Source: Thalassobaculum sp965228445 (GTDB taxonomy: Bacteria; Pseudomonadota; Alphaproteobacteria; Thalassobaculales; Thalassobaculaceae). From it: DNA of 64,000 nucleotides. How positions within the stretch are numbered: position 1 is the first letter of the stretch; every line of letters starts with the position of its first letter. Below the pieces are notes generated by a model that was given only the letters and a program-made list of their open reading frames with translations, was not told where the DNA came from and did no database searches. Shown piece after piece: positions 35,455 through 43,926 of the stretch. Where the stretch lies: assembly GCA_965228445.1 (NCBI GenBank), contig OZ245813.1, positions 4,526,001 through 4,590,000 on the forward strand, read 5' to 3'. A program made the translations under genes and the position numbers.

Positions 35455-36267
35455 TCAGGGCCGGCCGGCGCTTCGGACCGACCAGGGGACGATCACCGAG
35501 TCGGGGCCGTCGCCGAGGCGACGGGCCTCCACCTCGAAGGCGCCGGCGATGGTGGTGCCGTCCAGGGCCACGTCCGGCGCGCCCTCGGCCATGACCCGGC
35601 CCCCGTGCAGCACATAGACCCGATGGCAGAACCGCGCGGCGAGCGTCAGGTCGTGCAGCACCACCAGGGTACCGCGTCCGTCCTCCGCCAGCCGGTCGAG
35701 CAGCAGCATCGCCTCAAGCTGGTGGCGCGGGTCGAGGCCGGTCACCGGCTCGTCGAGCAGCAGCAGCTCCGGCGCGCCGGCCAGCACCCGGGCCAGCATC
35801 ACCCGCATGCGCTCGCCGCCGGACAGGGTGGTGACCGCACGGTCGGCCAGATGGGCGGTATCGGTGACCGCCAGGGCGTCCTCCACCGCCGCGTGATCGG
35901 CCTCCGAAATGTGCGCAAGGGGCGACAGGAACGGCGTGCGCCCGAGCATCACCGTCTCGCGGGCCGAGATCGGCCATTCGCTGCGCGCGCTCTGCGGCAG
36001 ATAGCCGAGCATGCGGGCCGTGGTCTTCCGGTCGAGACCGTCGATCGGTGCACCGTTCAGCAGGACCGTGCCGGACGACGGCTCCGCGAGCCGGGCCAGG
36101 ATGCGCAGCAGTGTGCTCTTGCCCGACCCGTTCGGTCCCAGCAGGCCGACGACTTCTCCTGGCCGGACGGTCAGACCGACCCGGTCGAGCAGGAGGCGCC
36201 CGCCCGCGGACTGGCTGATCGCGCGGGCCTCGAGGCCGATCGGGGAGGAGGGGGTGGCCAGGCTCAT
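35455..36267 (-). CDS. ABC transporter ATP-binding protein, FecE/BtuD-like (iron-siderophore/heme/B12 group)
   Basis: A 270-residue ATPase for a FecCD-type importer. Walker A is LGPNGSGKSTLL near residue 44, the signature LSGGERMRVMLARVL, Walker B ELLLLDEP and switch His in VVLHDLT. The Q-loop YLPQSARSEWPISARETVMLGR is typical of FecE/FhuC/BtuD. No permease or binding-protein gene adjoins it, so it is an orphan. Upstream on the same strand is an unknown gene preceded by a Fur-like box; a 155-base GC-rich gap separates the two, so iron control of this ATPase is inference. Confidence 0.88.
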   Translation of the reverse strand: MSLATPSSPIGLEARAISQSAGGRLLLDRVGLTVRPGEVVGLLGPNGSGKSTLLRILARLAEPSSGTVLLNGAPIDGLDRKTTARMLGYLPQSARSEWPISARETVMLGRTPFLSPLAHISEADHAAVEDALAVTDTAHLADRAVTTLSGGERMRVMLARVLAGAPELLLLDEPVTGLDPRHQLEAMLLLDRLAEDGRGTLVVLHDLTLAARFCHRVYVLHGGRVMAEGAPDVALDGTTIAGAFEVEARRLGDGPDSVIVPWSVRSAGRP

Positions 36268-36422
36268 GAACGGCGGTCCGTCCGACGGTGGGTGACGGGT
36301 CGCGGTCGGTCACCCGGCCTGGGGGCATAGCTGTGCAGGACCCCCGGGGACGGGCATCCCCGCGACGGCCGCAGTCTCCGGGTTCGCCGGCCGCCGCGCA
36401 AGGCGCTTCGGCGCGCGGCGGG

Positions 36423-36953
36423 CTAGTGGACCAGGGCCGAGCCCTCGTGATGGCTCGCGAAGCCTTCGATCCACCAGGCGTCCGGCCGGGCCTCCTCCCG
36501 CATCGGCACCAGCATGTCGGCGCCGGAAAGGGCCCGTCCGATCGCCGCGATGTCGTTGTAGGCCCGCAGGGCGGCCGAGAGCGGCAGCCAGGTCTGGACA
36601 ACCGACACCGCATCATCCCGGCGGCCGCGCTGGGACAGCGCCACGGCCTGGAGGATGTCGCGCTCGCCTTCGCCGAGGGTGGGGCAGCGCACGCAGCCCA
36701 CATCCCGCACGGTGGTCGCCTCGTGCAGGGTGATCATCAGCAGCCGGTCGACCGCGTCGGTCACGTCCTCCGCCTCGATCGTCGCGAAGCCGCAGCGCAG
36801 CAGATCGCGCGGGTCGAGCCGTGCCTTCACCGACTGAACCCAGTGCCGGATTGCCCAGACGATCAGCGCCTCGCCGGCGCTCAGCCGGCAGATCGGTGTG
36901 CGTGTCTCGGACGCGCGACGCGGGGCGGGTCGGAGTTCGGTTGGGTGGGCCAT
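36423..36953 (-). CDS. Hypothetical protein behind a Fur-like box
   Basis: A 176-residue soluble protein of unknown family. It is mainly helical, with a Cys pair VGCVRCPTLGEGERDILQAV near residues 84-103 that could bind metal or an Fe-S centre, and single Cys residues at PICRL and RCGFA. No signal peptide or TM helix. The ATG at 36953 has AAGGGA eight bases upstream. The promoter region carries an iron-box-like sequence and is shared with a divergent small membrane-protein gene; downstream on the same strand is an orphan iron-siderophore-type ATPase. An iron-related role is suggested by context only. Confidence 0.65.
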   Translation of the reverse strand: MAHPTELRPAPRRASETRTPICRLSAGEALIVWAIRHWVQSVKARLDPRDLLRCGFATIEAEDVTDAVDRLLMITLHEATTVRDVGCVRCPTLGEGERDILQAVALSQRGRRDDAVSVVQTWLPLSAALRAYNDIAAIGRALSGADMLVPMREEARPDAWWIEGFASHHEGSALVH

Positions 36954-36967
36954 CGCAGAAATCCCTT

Positions 36968-36986
36968 GTTGCGACTGGTTCTCATT
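36968..36986 (-). promoter_or_regulatory. Fur-like box A (leftward)
   Basis: On the minus strand AATGAGAACCAGTCGCAAC, 15 bases upstream of the hypothetical gene's ATG at 36953. It matches box B at 15 of 19 positions and resembles the GAGAATGA-TTGCAA type of iron box. Assignment to Fur rather than Irr/RirA is inference. Confidence 0.5.
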
Positions 36987-36999
36987 TGTAGATACTGAA

Positions 37000-37018
37000 A
37001 TTGAGAATGAGTTGCAAC
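37000..37018 (+). promoter_or_regulatory. Fur-like box B (rightward)
   Basis: ATTGAGAATGAGTTGCAAC on the plus strand, 15 bases before the ATG at 37034. Together with box A it forms a divergent pair separated by 13 AT-rich bases, suggesting joint repression of both flanking genes. Confidence 0.55.
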
Positions 37019-37033
37019 ATGAAGGCGCGTCTC

Positions 37034-37429
37034 ATGTCGATTTCCCTGATCCTGAGCCTGATCACCCTCGCGTTGCTGTTGGCCACCGCCGGATGCGGGG
37101 TCGCCATCGCCGTCATGGAACGAAAAAGCGCGGTCCCCGAAACCGTCGAGCGGGTCTTCATGGGCCTCGCCGGATCCGGATCGGCGGTGCTCGTCTGTTC
37201 CGTCGTGCTGATCCATCCGGCGACCGGCGGCGATCCCCGGCGCCTGGCCCTGCCATCGGTCACCAGCGTCGCCATGGCCGCCGAAATTGATGCGACCGAG
37301 ACCCCGGCATGCGTTTCCCTGGACGATCGACCTGCCTATGATCGCGTCCAAGCCCGATTTGAAGGCGACGGCGCACAGGGAGAAAGCGGCCATGAAGTTT
37401 CTGTATTTCGATCATCCGACGCTCGGTGA
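37034..37429 (+). CDS. Small hypothetical membrane protein, probably iron-regulated
   Basis: 131 residues from the ATG at 37034, chosen because AAGG lies eight bases upstream; an ATG at 37019 abuts the iron-like box. Two hydrophobic segments, ISLILSLITLALLLATAGCG and VFMGLAGSGSAVLVCSVVLI, are followed by a hydrophilic tail. The last 38 bases overlap the start of the FAH gene in another frame, and codon bias fades there, so the true end could be different or this may be a decayed gene. I do not recognise the family. Confidence 0.45.
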   Translation: MSISLILSLITLALLLATAGCGVAIAVMERKSAVPETVERVFMGLAGSGSAVLVCSVVLIHPATGGDPRRLALPSVTSVAMAAEIDATETPACVSLDDRPAYDRVQARFEGDGAQGESGHEVSVFRSSDAR

Positions 37430-38336
37430 CTGGCGGCTGGGCGTTCTGTCCGGCGACGGGGTGGTCGACGTCACCGATGCCGTCACGCATCTGCCCCATC
37501 TGGATAACCGGGGCCTGATCAACGCGGTGATCGCGGCGTATGACGAGACCCGGCCCAAGATCGAGGCCGCCGTCTCCGCCGGCCCCCCGGTGGCGCTGGA
37601 CAGCGTGACGGTCCGGCCGCCGCTGCCCCTGCCGCGGCAGATCGACTGCATGGCCGTGAACTACATGGAAGACGGGACCCTGACCGAGAAGCCGCTGATC
37701 AACGGCTTCCACAAGTCCCCCAGCGCGATCATCGGGACCTGCGGCACCATGGTCCTTCCGGACGTACCGGCCGACGTATTCGAGGGCGAGGCGGAACTCG
37801 CCCTCGTCATCGGCAAGCGCTGTTCCAACGTCCCGGCCGACGAGGCGATGGACTATGTCTTCGGCTACATGAACTTCATTGACGGCTCGGCCCGCAACCT
37901 GCCGCCAGCCGGCAACCAGTTTTTCCAGGTGAAGTCGCGCGAGACCTTCGCGCCGATCGGCCCGTATCTCGTCACCAAGGACGAGGTCGCCGACCCGAAC
38001 AACCTGGACGTCCGGCTGACCGTCAACGGCGATACGCGGCAGGCGTTCAATACCTCCGACATGGCGCACAAGATCCCGCGCTGCATCGAATGGCTCAGCG
38101 CCATGCACACGCTGGAGCCCGGCGACATCGTCGCCACCGGCACCAACCACCGGGGGCTGAGCCCCTTCATGGACGGCGACAGGATCGAGCTGGAGGTCGC
38201 CGGCATGGGCGTGCTGAAGGTGGCGGTCAGCGACCCGCTGAAGCGCACCTGGGGCCGCGACAGCCGCTCGCAGCACAAGGAGAAGGGGCTTTCCGGGCCC
38301 TACACCCCGCAGCTCACCGGCAAATACGCGAAGTAG
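37392..38336 (+). CDS. Fumarylacetoacetate hydrolase (FAH) family protein
   Basis: A 314-residue metal-dependent hydrolase or isomerase of the FAH superfamily. The metal ligands appear in VFEGEAELALVIGKR (two Glu) and the following D of YMNFIDGSARN, with KSRETFAPIGPYLV and GDIVATGTNHRG further on. Family members cleave C-C bonds in aromatic catabolism or act as oxaloacetate decarboxylases. AGGGAG nine bases before the ATG at 37392 supports the start. No aromatic-degradation genes are adjacent; substrate unknown. Confidence 0.9.
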   Translation: MKFLYFDHPTLGDWRLGVLSGDGVVDVTDAVTHLPHLDNRGLINAVIAAYDETRPKIEAAVSAGPPVALDSVTVRPPLPLPRQIDCMAVNYMEDGTLTEKPLINGFHKSPSAIIGTCGTMVLPDVPADVFEGEAELALVIGKRCSNVPADEAMDYVFGYMNFIDGSARNLPPAGNQFFQVKSRETFAPIGPYLVTKDEVADPNNLDVRLTVNGDTRQAFNTSDMAHKIPRCIEWLSAMHTLEPGDIVATGTNHRGLSPFMDGDRIELEVAGMGVLKVAVSDPLKRTWGRDSRSQHKEKGLSGPYTPQLTGKYAK

Positions 38337-38348
38337 CCGCCCGGAGCG

Positions 38349-38927
38349 TCACGGCGCGGCGATGCCCGCGCCGATGTCCAGGTAGGTGACGTCCAGCGGT
38401 TCGAGGTGGGTGATCGGGGCGTTCGGATCGCGCCACCGGGCCGGGCCCGGCAGTTCCTCCGTCACGAACAGGATGGTGTCGATCTCCCCGCTGCGTCCGA
38501 CCAAGGGCAGGCCGAGCGATTCGGCCTGCCGCTCCACCCCGGCCGGCGACAGGTACTGCAGCCGGCAGTACAGGCCGCAGGGGCACCCGACGACGGTCCT
38601 GAACCGTTGCCGGGCCTCGTCCCGACGCTCCGGTGCGACGTAGTCGAGGTAGTTGGAGTCGGTGATCTCCTTGCCGACCATGTCGAAATGCCGGGTGCCC
38701 GCCAGCCGGAAGACCGAATTGCCGTCGCCGTCGATCTGGTGGATCGTGATGTAGGGCAGGGCCTTGACGATCCGGGCCGGGTCGACGTCGTCGCGACACG
38801 GCAGCAGCGAGGTCCCGGCGATCTCCAGCCAGTGGTCGAGCACCAGGGGCAGGGTCGGCAGCGCGTAGCCGCGCCCCATCAGGGCGGCCCGCCGGCTCTC
38901 CGCGTCGAGGGTGTGGTCCGTTCGCAT
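38349..38927 (-). CDS. PAS_5 (PF07310-like) domain protein 2
   Basis: A 192-residue protein with the family layout: helix LPLVLDHWLEIAG, RDDVDPARIVKALPYITIHQ, strand SVFRLAGTRHFDMVGKEI, NYLDYVAPERRDEARQRF and the C-terminal LGLPLVGRSGEIDTILFVTE. No output domain. It begins at 38927, only 8 bases after the end of a paralogue, so the two are a tandem operon and probably arose by duplication. It has a CPCGLYC cysteine cluster (residues about 117-123) that the partner lacks. Function unknown. Confidence 0.75.
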   Translation of the reverse strand: MRTDHTLDAESRRAALMGRGYALPTLPLVLDHWLEIAGTSLLPCRDDVDPARIVKALPYITIHQIDGDGNSVFRLAGTRHFDMVGKEITDSNYLDYVAPERRDEARQRFRTVVGCPCGLYCRLQYLSPAGVERQAESLGLPLVGRSGEIDTILFVTEELPGPARWRDPNAPITHLEPLDVTYLDIGAGIAAP

Positions 38928-38935
38928 CGGGCCGC

Positions 38936-39604
38936 CTATTCCTTCCGCGTCGTGGCGTCGCCGCCGCCCCGGGCGACCGCCGCGTCCGGGTTCGCAGGCA
39001 CACCGGCCCCGACGTCGAGGAACACCGCCTGAAGCGTATCGACCGTCTCGATTTCCGGCGCCGGGCGGTACGGGTCCGGCTCGATGGGCAGGCGTTCGTT
39101 CACGTAAATGATCGTATCGACCGTGCCGTTGCGGCCGACCAGCGGCAGACCGAGGGATTCCGCGCGGCCGAACACGCCGGCCTTGGAGGCGTAGACCAAC
39201 TCCGTGAACAGGGCGCAGGGATGATCGACGACAGCCCTGAGGCGGCCATAGGCCTGTGCCCGCCGTTCCGGGGCGACCAGGTCGAGGTAGTTGGTGCCGG
39301 TCAGTTCGCGGCCGTAGACGTCGTAGAATGCAGTTCCGGCCAGGCGGATGGTAACCCGTTCCGCCGTCTCCACCTGATGGATCACCACGTTCGGCAGCGC
39401 GTAGGCGATGCGTGTGGGATCGAGCAAGTCGCGGTGGGGCACGAGGTCGGCGCCGGCGATGTCGAGCCAGTGATCCAGCAGCAGGGCGGATTTGCGCATC
39501 GTGATCGGAGCCTGGGACAGCGACGCCGCCCTGGCCTTCACAGCCCCGGCGGCCAGGCGCGGCACGCCCGGCGTCGGTTGCATCGACTGAAACGTCTTGG
39601 TCAT
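38936..39604 (-). CDS. PAS_5 (PF07310-like) domain protein 3
   Basis: A 222-residue protein with the same layout as its neighbour: ALLLDHWLDIAGADLVPHRD, LDPTRIAYALPNVVIHQVE, TIRLAGTAFYDVYGREL, NYLDLVAPERRAQAY and SLGLPLVGRNGTVDTIIYVN. A 30-residue basic N-terminal extension and a Gly/Ala-rich tail are extra. The ATG at 39604 lacks an SD; starts at 39583 or a TTG at 39631 are alternatives. Upstream on the minus strand is a direct repeat GTAGAGATTTGTAGAGATCT (39632-39651), a possible activator site. First gene of the tandem pair. Confidence 0.75.
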   Translation of the reverse strand: MTKTFQSMQPTPGVPRLAAGAVKARAASLSQAPITMRKSALLLDHWLDIAGADLVPHRDLLDPTRIAYALPNVVIHQVETAERVTIRLAGTAFYDVYGRELTGTNYLDLVAPERRAQAYGRLRAVVDHPCALFTELVYASKAGVFGRAESLGLPLVGRNGTVDTIIYVNERLPIEPDPYRPAPEIETVDTLQAVFLDVGAGVPANPDAAVARGGGDATTRKE

Positions 39605-39768
39605 TCGGCAAAAGACTGCACGATTTCGCAAAGATCTCTACAAATCTCTACGAGCAATTCTCACCTGACTCCTAGTGTCTCTTGCGCTGCAGCATCTGGC
39701 CATGACGCGTTGCCGCGAAGCCGATATGCTCTGTGCAGGCGGCGGTTGATGATTCTTGGGAGCCCCGA

Positions 39769-41853
39769 TTGGAGATTCTTGCCGGTAGTTACCATCGCCT
39801 CGGTGCGCATGCCGACCGCGATGGGGTGAACTTCGCCGTCTTTTCCGAAAACGCCGCCCGGATCGAGCTCTGCCTGTTCGACGCCGACGGGAACGAGACC
39901 CACCGGCTGGACCTCCCCGACCGCAGCGGGCCGGTCTGGCACGGCTTCCTGCCCGGCCTGACGGCCGGCGCCCGCTACGGCTATCGGGCGCATGGCGTCT
40001 ACGCGCCGGAACGCGGCCAGCGCTTCAACCCGAACAAGCTGCTGCTCGATCCCTATGCCAGGGCACTGGACGGCACATTCATCCAGAGCGATGCGCTGTA
40101 CGGTTTCGACGTGCGCGCCGCCGACGAGGACCTGTCCTTCGACGGGCGGGACAGCGCGCCCTTCGTGCCGAAGGCGGTGGTGCTCGACGCCGCCGGCCCG
40201 GCCGATACCGGGCCGAGGCTGCGCACCTCCTGGGCCGACAGCATCCTCTACGAAGCCCATGTGAAGGGCCTGACCAAGCAATTCGAGGCGGTGGACGAAC
40301 CGCTGCGCGGCACCTACGACGCGCTCGGTCACCCCAAGGTCGTCGAGCACCTCCGGTCCCTGGGGGTGACGGCGGTCGAACTGCTGCCGATCCAGGGCAT
40401 TCTCGACGAGGGCTTCCTCGGCGAGAAGGGACTGGTGAACTACTGGGGCTACAGCCCGATCGCCTATTTCGTACCCGACGCCCGCTATGCCGGGCCGTCC
40501 GGCGTGGCGGGGTTCCGAGACGCGGTGAAGCGCCTGCACGACGCCGGCATCGAGGTGCTTATGGACGTCGTCTACAACCACACGGGAGAGGCCGACCAGC
40601 GCGGACCGACCGTCTCCTTTCGCGGGCTCGACAATGCCGCCTATTACCGCCTGCAGCGCGGCCGACCGCGCTACTACGCCGACGACACCGGCTGCGGCCA
40701 CACGCTGAACACCGCGCACCCGTTCGTCACCCGGCTGGTGCTCGACAGCCTGCGCTACTGGGTGACGGAGATGGGCGTGGACGGGTTCCGCTTCGATCTC
40801 GCCACCGTGCTCGGCCGCGAGGAGAAGGGTTTCGAGGCCAGCGCCGGTCTGCTCGACGCCATGACCCAGGATCCGGTCCTGTCGGAGGTGAAGCTGATCG
40901 CCGAGCCATGGGATATCGGCCCCGGCGGCTACCGGCTCGGCGGCTTCCCGTTCCCCTTCGCCGAGTGGAACGACCGCTACCGCGACGAGGTCCGCAAGTT
41001 CTGGCGCGGCGACGACCATGGCGCGCACGGGCTCGCCGCCCGACTGCTGGGCTCGGCGGAACTGTTCGACGAGTCGGGCCGGCCGGCCTGGAGCTCGCTC
41101 AATCTGGTCACCGCCCATGACGGCTTCACCCTGGCCGACGTCACCGCCTACAACGAGAAGCACAACGAGGCCAACGGCGAGGACAACCGAGACGGCCACG
41201 AAGGCAACCACAGCGACAATTGCGGTGCCGAAGGCCCGACCGAGGATCCGCAGATCCTGGCCCGCCGGGATCGCCGCCGGCGGAATATCCTGACCACCTT
41301 GCTGGTCTCCCAGGGGACACCGATGCTTCTGGCCGGCGACGAGATCGCCAACAGCCAGGGCGGCAACAACAACGCCTATTGCCAGGACAACGAGATCGGC
41401 TGGATCGACTGGCCCAATGCCGACGATGACCTGCTGGCCTTCGCGCGGCGCCTGACCGCGCTGCGCAAGGCGCACCCCGCTTTGCGCCAGGGCCGGTTCC
41501 TGCACGGTCGGGTGCGGGCCGAGGACGGCCAGCCCGACGTGATCTGGCGGGCCTTCGACGGCGGGGCGGTCAACTGGCGCGACCCGGGGCTCGGGATTTT
41601 CTGCCTGCGGGTGCGGGGCTCGGCCGAGGCGGCGGACCCGTCGCTGATCGACGACGACGTGTTCCTGGCCTTCAACGCCGCGAACCGCGACCGCTCGCTC
41701 GCCCTGCCGACGCCTCCCGAGGGGCGGTCCTGGCGCCGCTGCCTCGACACCGCCGCGCCGGGCGATGCCGAACGGCCGGTGCGCGAACAGGAATCCGTCA
41801 GCGCCGAGAGCGTTGTCATCTTTGCCTTGAACCGACACGGGACGACCGAATGA
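39769..41853 (+). CDS. glgX: Glycogen debranching enzyme GlgX (GH13)
   Basis: Hydrolyses alpha-1,6 branches of phosphorylase-limit glycogen. About 694 residues: an N-terminal CBM48-like domain (GAHADRDGVNFAVFSENAAR), a GH13 barrel with nucleophile Asp in GFRFDLATVLGRE, acid/base Glu in LIAEPWDIGPGGY and the transition-state Asp in VTAHDGFTLADV, then a C-terminal beta domain. TTG at 39769 has GGGAG six bases upstream; a GTG at 39733 (706 residues) lacks an SD. Its stop overlaps malQ by four bases (ATGA). First gene of the glycogen cluster. Confidence 0.95.
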   Translation: MEILAGSYHRLGAHADRDGVNFAVFSENAARIELCLFDADGNETHRLDLPDRSGPVWHGFLPGLTAGARYGYRAHGVYAPERGQRFNPNKLLLDPYARALDGTFIQSDALYGFDVRAADEDLSFDGRDSAPFVPKAVVLDAAGPADTGPRLRTSWADSILYEAHVKGLTKQFEAVDEPLRGTYDALGHPKVVEHLRSLGVTAVELLPIQGILDEGFLGEKGLVNYWGYSPIAYFVPDARYAGPSGVAGFRDAVKRLHDAGIEVLMDVVYNHTGEADQRGPTVSFRGLDNAAYYRLQRGRPRYYADDTGCGHTLNTAHPFVTRLVLDSLRYWVTEMGVDGFRFDLATVLGREEKGFEASAGLLDAMTQDPVLSEVKLIAEPWDIGPGGYRLGGFPFPFAEWNDRYRDEVRKFWRGDDHGAHGLAARLLGSAELFDESGRPAWSSLNLVTAHDGFTLADVTAYNEKHNEANGEDNRDGHEGNHSDNCGAEGPTEDPQILARRDRRRRNILTTLLVSQGTPMLLAGDEIANSQGGNNNAYCQDNEIGWIDWPNADDDLLAFARRLTALRKAHPALRQGRFLHGRVRAEDGQPDVIWRAFDGGAVNWRDPGLGIFCLRVRGSAEAADPSLIDDDVFLAFNAANRDRSLALPTPPEGRSWRRCLDTAAPGDAERPVREQESVSAESVVIFALNRHGTTE

Positions 41854-43826
41854 CAGACACCGCCCTGGACGCACTCGCCGCCCATGCCGGTATCTTCGAC
41901 CGCTACCGCGACCTCGCCGCCGTCGAGCATGTCGCGTCCCCGGACACCAAGCGGGCCCTGCTCGCCGCCATGGGCCTCGACGCCGACCACCCGGGCGAGA
42001 CCCTGGGGCGGCTGCAGGCCGAGGCCGAGATCCGGTCCTTGCCCTCCGCCGTGGTCGTCCGCGCCGGGGAACCGTCGGAGCTTCGGGTCCGCGGCTGGGA
42101 TGTGGAGTGGCGCCTGGCACCGGATCCCCGGACCGCCGAGCGCCTGCTGGGCGGACGCTCCGAAGACGGGGTGATCGCCCTGCCGCCCCTGGCGGTCGGG
42201 CTGCATGTGCTGATCGCCCAGGAGCGTCAGACCCTGGTGGTCGCCGCGCCCGAGGCGGCGCCCGATCTGGCGATGCGCGGCCTGTCGACGCCGCGATGGG
42301 GGGTGACGACGGCGCTCTACGGCCTGCGCTCGGACGACAATCTGGGCATTGGCACGTACCGGGATCTGGCCGTCGCCTCGGAGGCTCTGGGGCGCCAGGG
42401 AGCCGACTTTCTCGGCATCAATCCGGTGCACGCGCTCGGCGCTGCGTCCGGCACCATCAGCCCCTATTCGCCGACCCATCGCGGCTTCCTGAACACCACC
42501 CACATCGCGCCGGAAGCCGGTGCGGAGCAGGGGGTGGCGCTGCGCGCGGGCGAGACCGTGGACTACGCGGCCGGCCGCCGGGCGCTGGACGGGCTTTTGA
42601 GGCAGGCACACCGACGGATGGATGCGGTGGAGGCGGAGGACTTCCGCGCCTTCCGCACCAGATCCGGGGCGGCCCTGCAGGACTTCGCCACCTTCGAGGC
42701 GCTGTCCCTGGTGCATGGCGCCGACTGGCGCCGCTGGCCGGAGACGCTGAAACACCCGACCGCCTCGGCCGTGCTGCGCTTCGCCGCCGAGAACCCGCAG
42801 GAGGTCGAGTACCACGCCTATCTGCAATGGCTGGCCGACAGCCAGCTCGCCGCCGCCCAGCGCAGCGCGAAGGCAGCCGGGATGGCGCTCGGCTTGTATG
42901 TCGATCTCGCGATCGGCGTCCGGCCGGACGGTGCCGAGGTGTGGGGCGAGCCGAACTCCTTCGCCCGGGGCGTCTCGCTCGGCACCCCGCCGGACCAGTT
43001 CAATGCCAAGGGGCAGGTCTGGGGGCTGGCGCCGATGTCGCCGCTCGGGCTGCAGAACGACCTGTTCCGGCCGTTCGTCGATACGCTGCGCGCCGTCGTC
43101 GGCCATGCCGGACTCGCCCGGATCGACCATGTGCTCGGGTTCATGCGCTGTTTCTGGGTGCCCGAGGACGGCACGCCCGGTGCCTATGTGCGCTATCCGA
43201 CCGACCTGCTGCTGGCGCTGACCAAGGTGGAGGCGTTTCACGCCGGCTGCATCATCATCGGCGAGGATCTCGGCGTGCTGCCGGAAGGGCTGCGCGACCG
43301 GCTGGCCGAGTCGCAGCTCTACGGCTGCTCGGTCGCCCAGTTCGAGCGCGATCCCGACGGCGACCTGACCCGACCGTCGGAGTACCGAACCGCCACCCTG
43401 GCGAGCTTCTCCACCCATGACACCCCCACGGTGCGCGGGTTCTGGCAGGGCTGGGAGATCGAGCGCCAGCAGGCCTTCGGGCAGCTGGACGAGGAGACCG
43501 CCGCCCAGGCCCGCCAGCGCCGGGACTGGGACCGCCGCCGGCTGCACTGGCTGGTCGACGGGGCCTCCGACGAGCCGCCCGGGGACCTGGACGCGGCGCA
43601 GATCGCCCGGCTTCACGCCACGCTGGGGGACGGCGCGTCGGACCTGGTGGCGGTTCAGCTCGACGATGTCTTCGCCCGGCTGGAACAGCCGAATTTTCCG
43701 GGAACGGTCGACGAATACCCGAACTGGCGCCTAAAATGCCCGGTGACGGTAGGGGATCTTGAAGAAATCTCCGCCCTGGAACCCGTGAGGCGATCGGTGG
43801 AAAATCGCCGGGCGCGCGATAGATAG
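41850..43826 (+). CDS. malQ: 4-alpha-glucanotransferase (amylomaltase, GH77)
   Basis: A 658-residue enzyme that transfers maltooligosaccharide chains, working on short glucans released by GlgX and GlgP. GH77 landmarks: LYGLRSDDNLGIGTYRDL, PYSPTHRGFLN, YVDLAIGVRPDG, nucleophile Asp in ARIDHVLGFMRCFW, acid Glu in IIGEDLGVLPEG and STHDTPTVRGFW. The N-terminal 130 residues form the extra domain of bacterial MalQ. Coupled to glgX by an ATGA overlap; glgP follows after about 100 bases. Confidence 0.95.
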   Translation: MTDTALDALAAHAGIFDRYRDLAAVEHVASPDTKRALLAAMGLDADHPGETLGRLQAEAEIRSLPSAVVVRAGEPSELRVRGWDVEWRLAPDPRTAERLLGGRSEDGVIALPPLAVGLHVLIAQERQTLVVAAPEAAPDLAMRGLSTPRWGVTTALYGLRSDDNLGIGTYRDLAVASEALGRQGADFLGINPVHALGAASGTISPYSPTHRGFLNTTHIAPEAGAEQGVALRAGETVDYAAGRRALDGLLRQAHRRMDAVEAEDFRAFRTRSGAALQDFATFEALSLVHGADWRRWPETLKHPTASAVLRFAAENPQEVEYHAYLQWLADSQLAAAQRSAKAAGMALGLYVDLAIGVRPDGAEVWGEPNSFARGVSLGTPPDQFNAKGQVWGLAPMSPLGLQNDLFRPFVDTLRAVVGHAGLARIDHVLGFMRCFWVPEDGTPGAYVRYPTDLLLALTKVEAFHAGCIIIGEDLGVLPEGLRDRLAESQLYGCSVAQFERDPDGDLTRPSEYRTATLASFSTHDTPTVRGFWQGWEIERQQAFGQLDEETAAQARQRRDWDRRRLHWLVDGASDEPPGDLDAAQIARLHATLGDGASDLVAVQLDDVFARLEQPNFPGTVDEYPNWRLKCPVTVGDLEEISALEPVRRSVENRRARDR

Positions 43827-43926
43827 ACTGGCGGGCGGGAAACGCAGCAAAGCGAGACGGGTTGGATTGCGCCGGTCGGACGGCGCGGTCGCGGTTATGG
43901 CAGGTGACAGCGAAGGGATACTTCAT

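Noticed and set aside
36268..36422. Possible cobalamin riboswitch ahead of the BtuD/FecE-like ATPase
   Set aside because: The gap is structured and GC-rich, but no B12-box or conserved riboswitch core was found.
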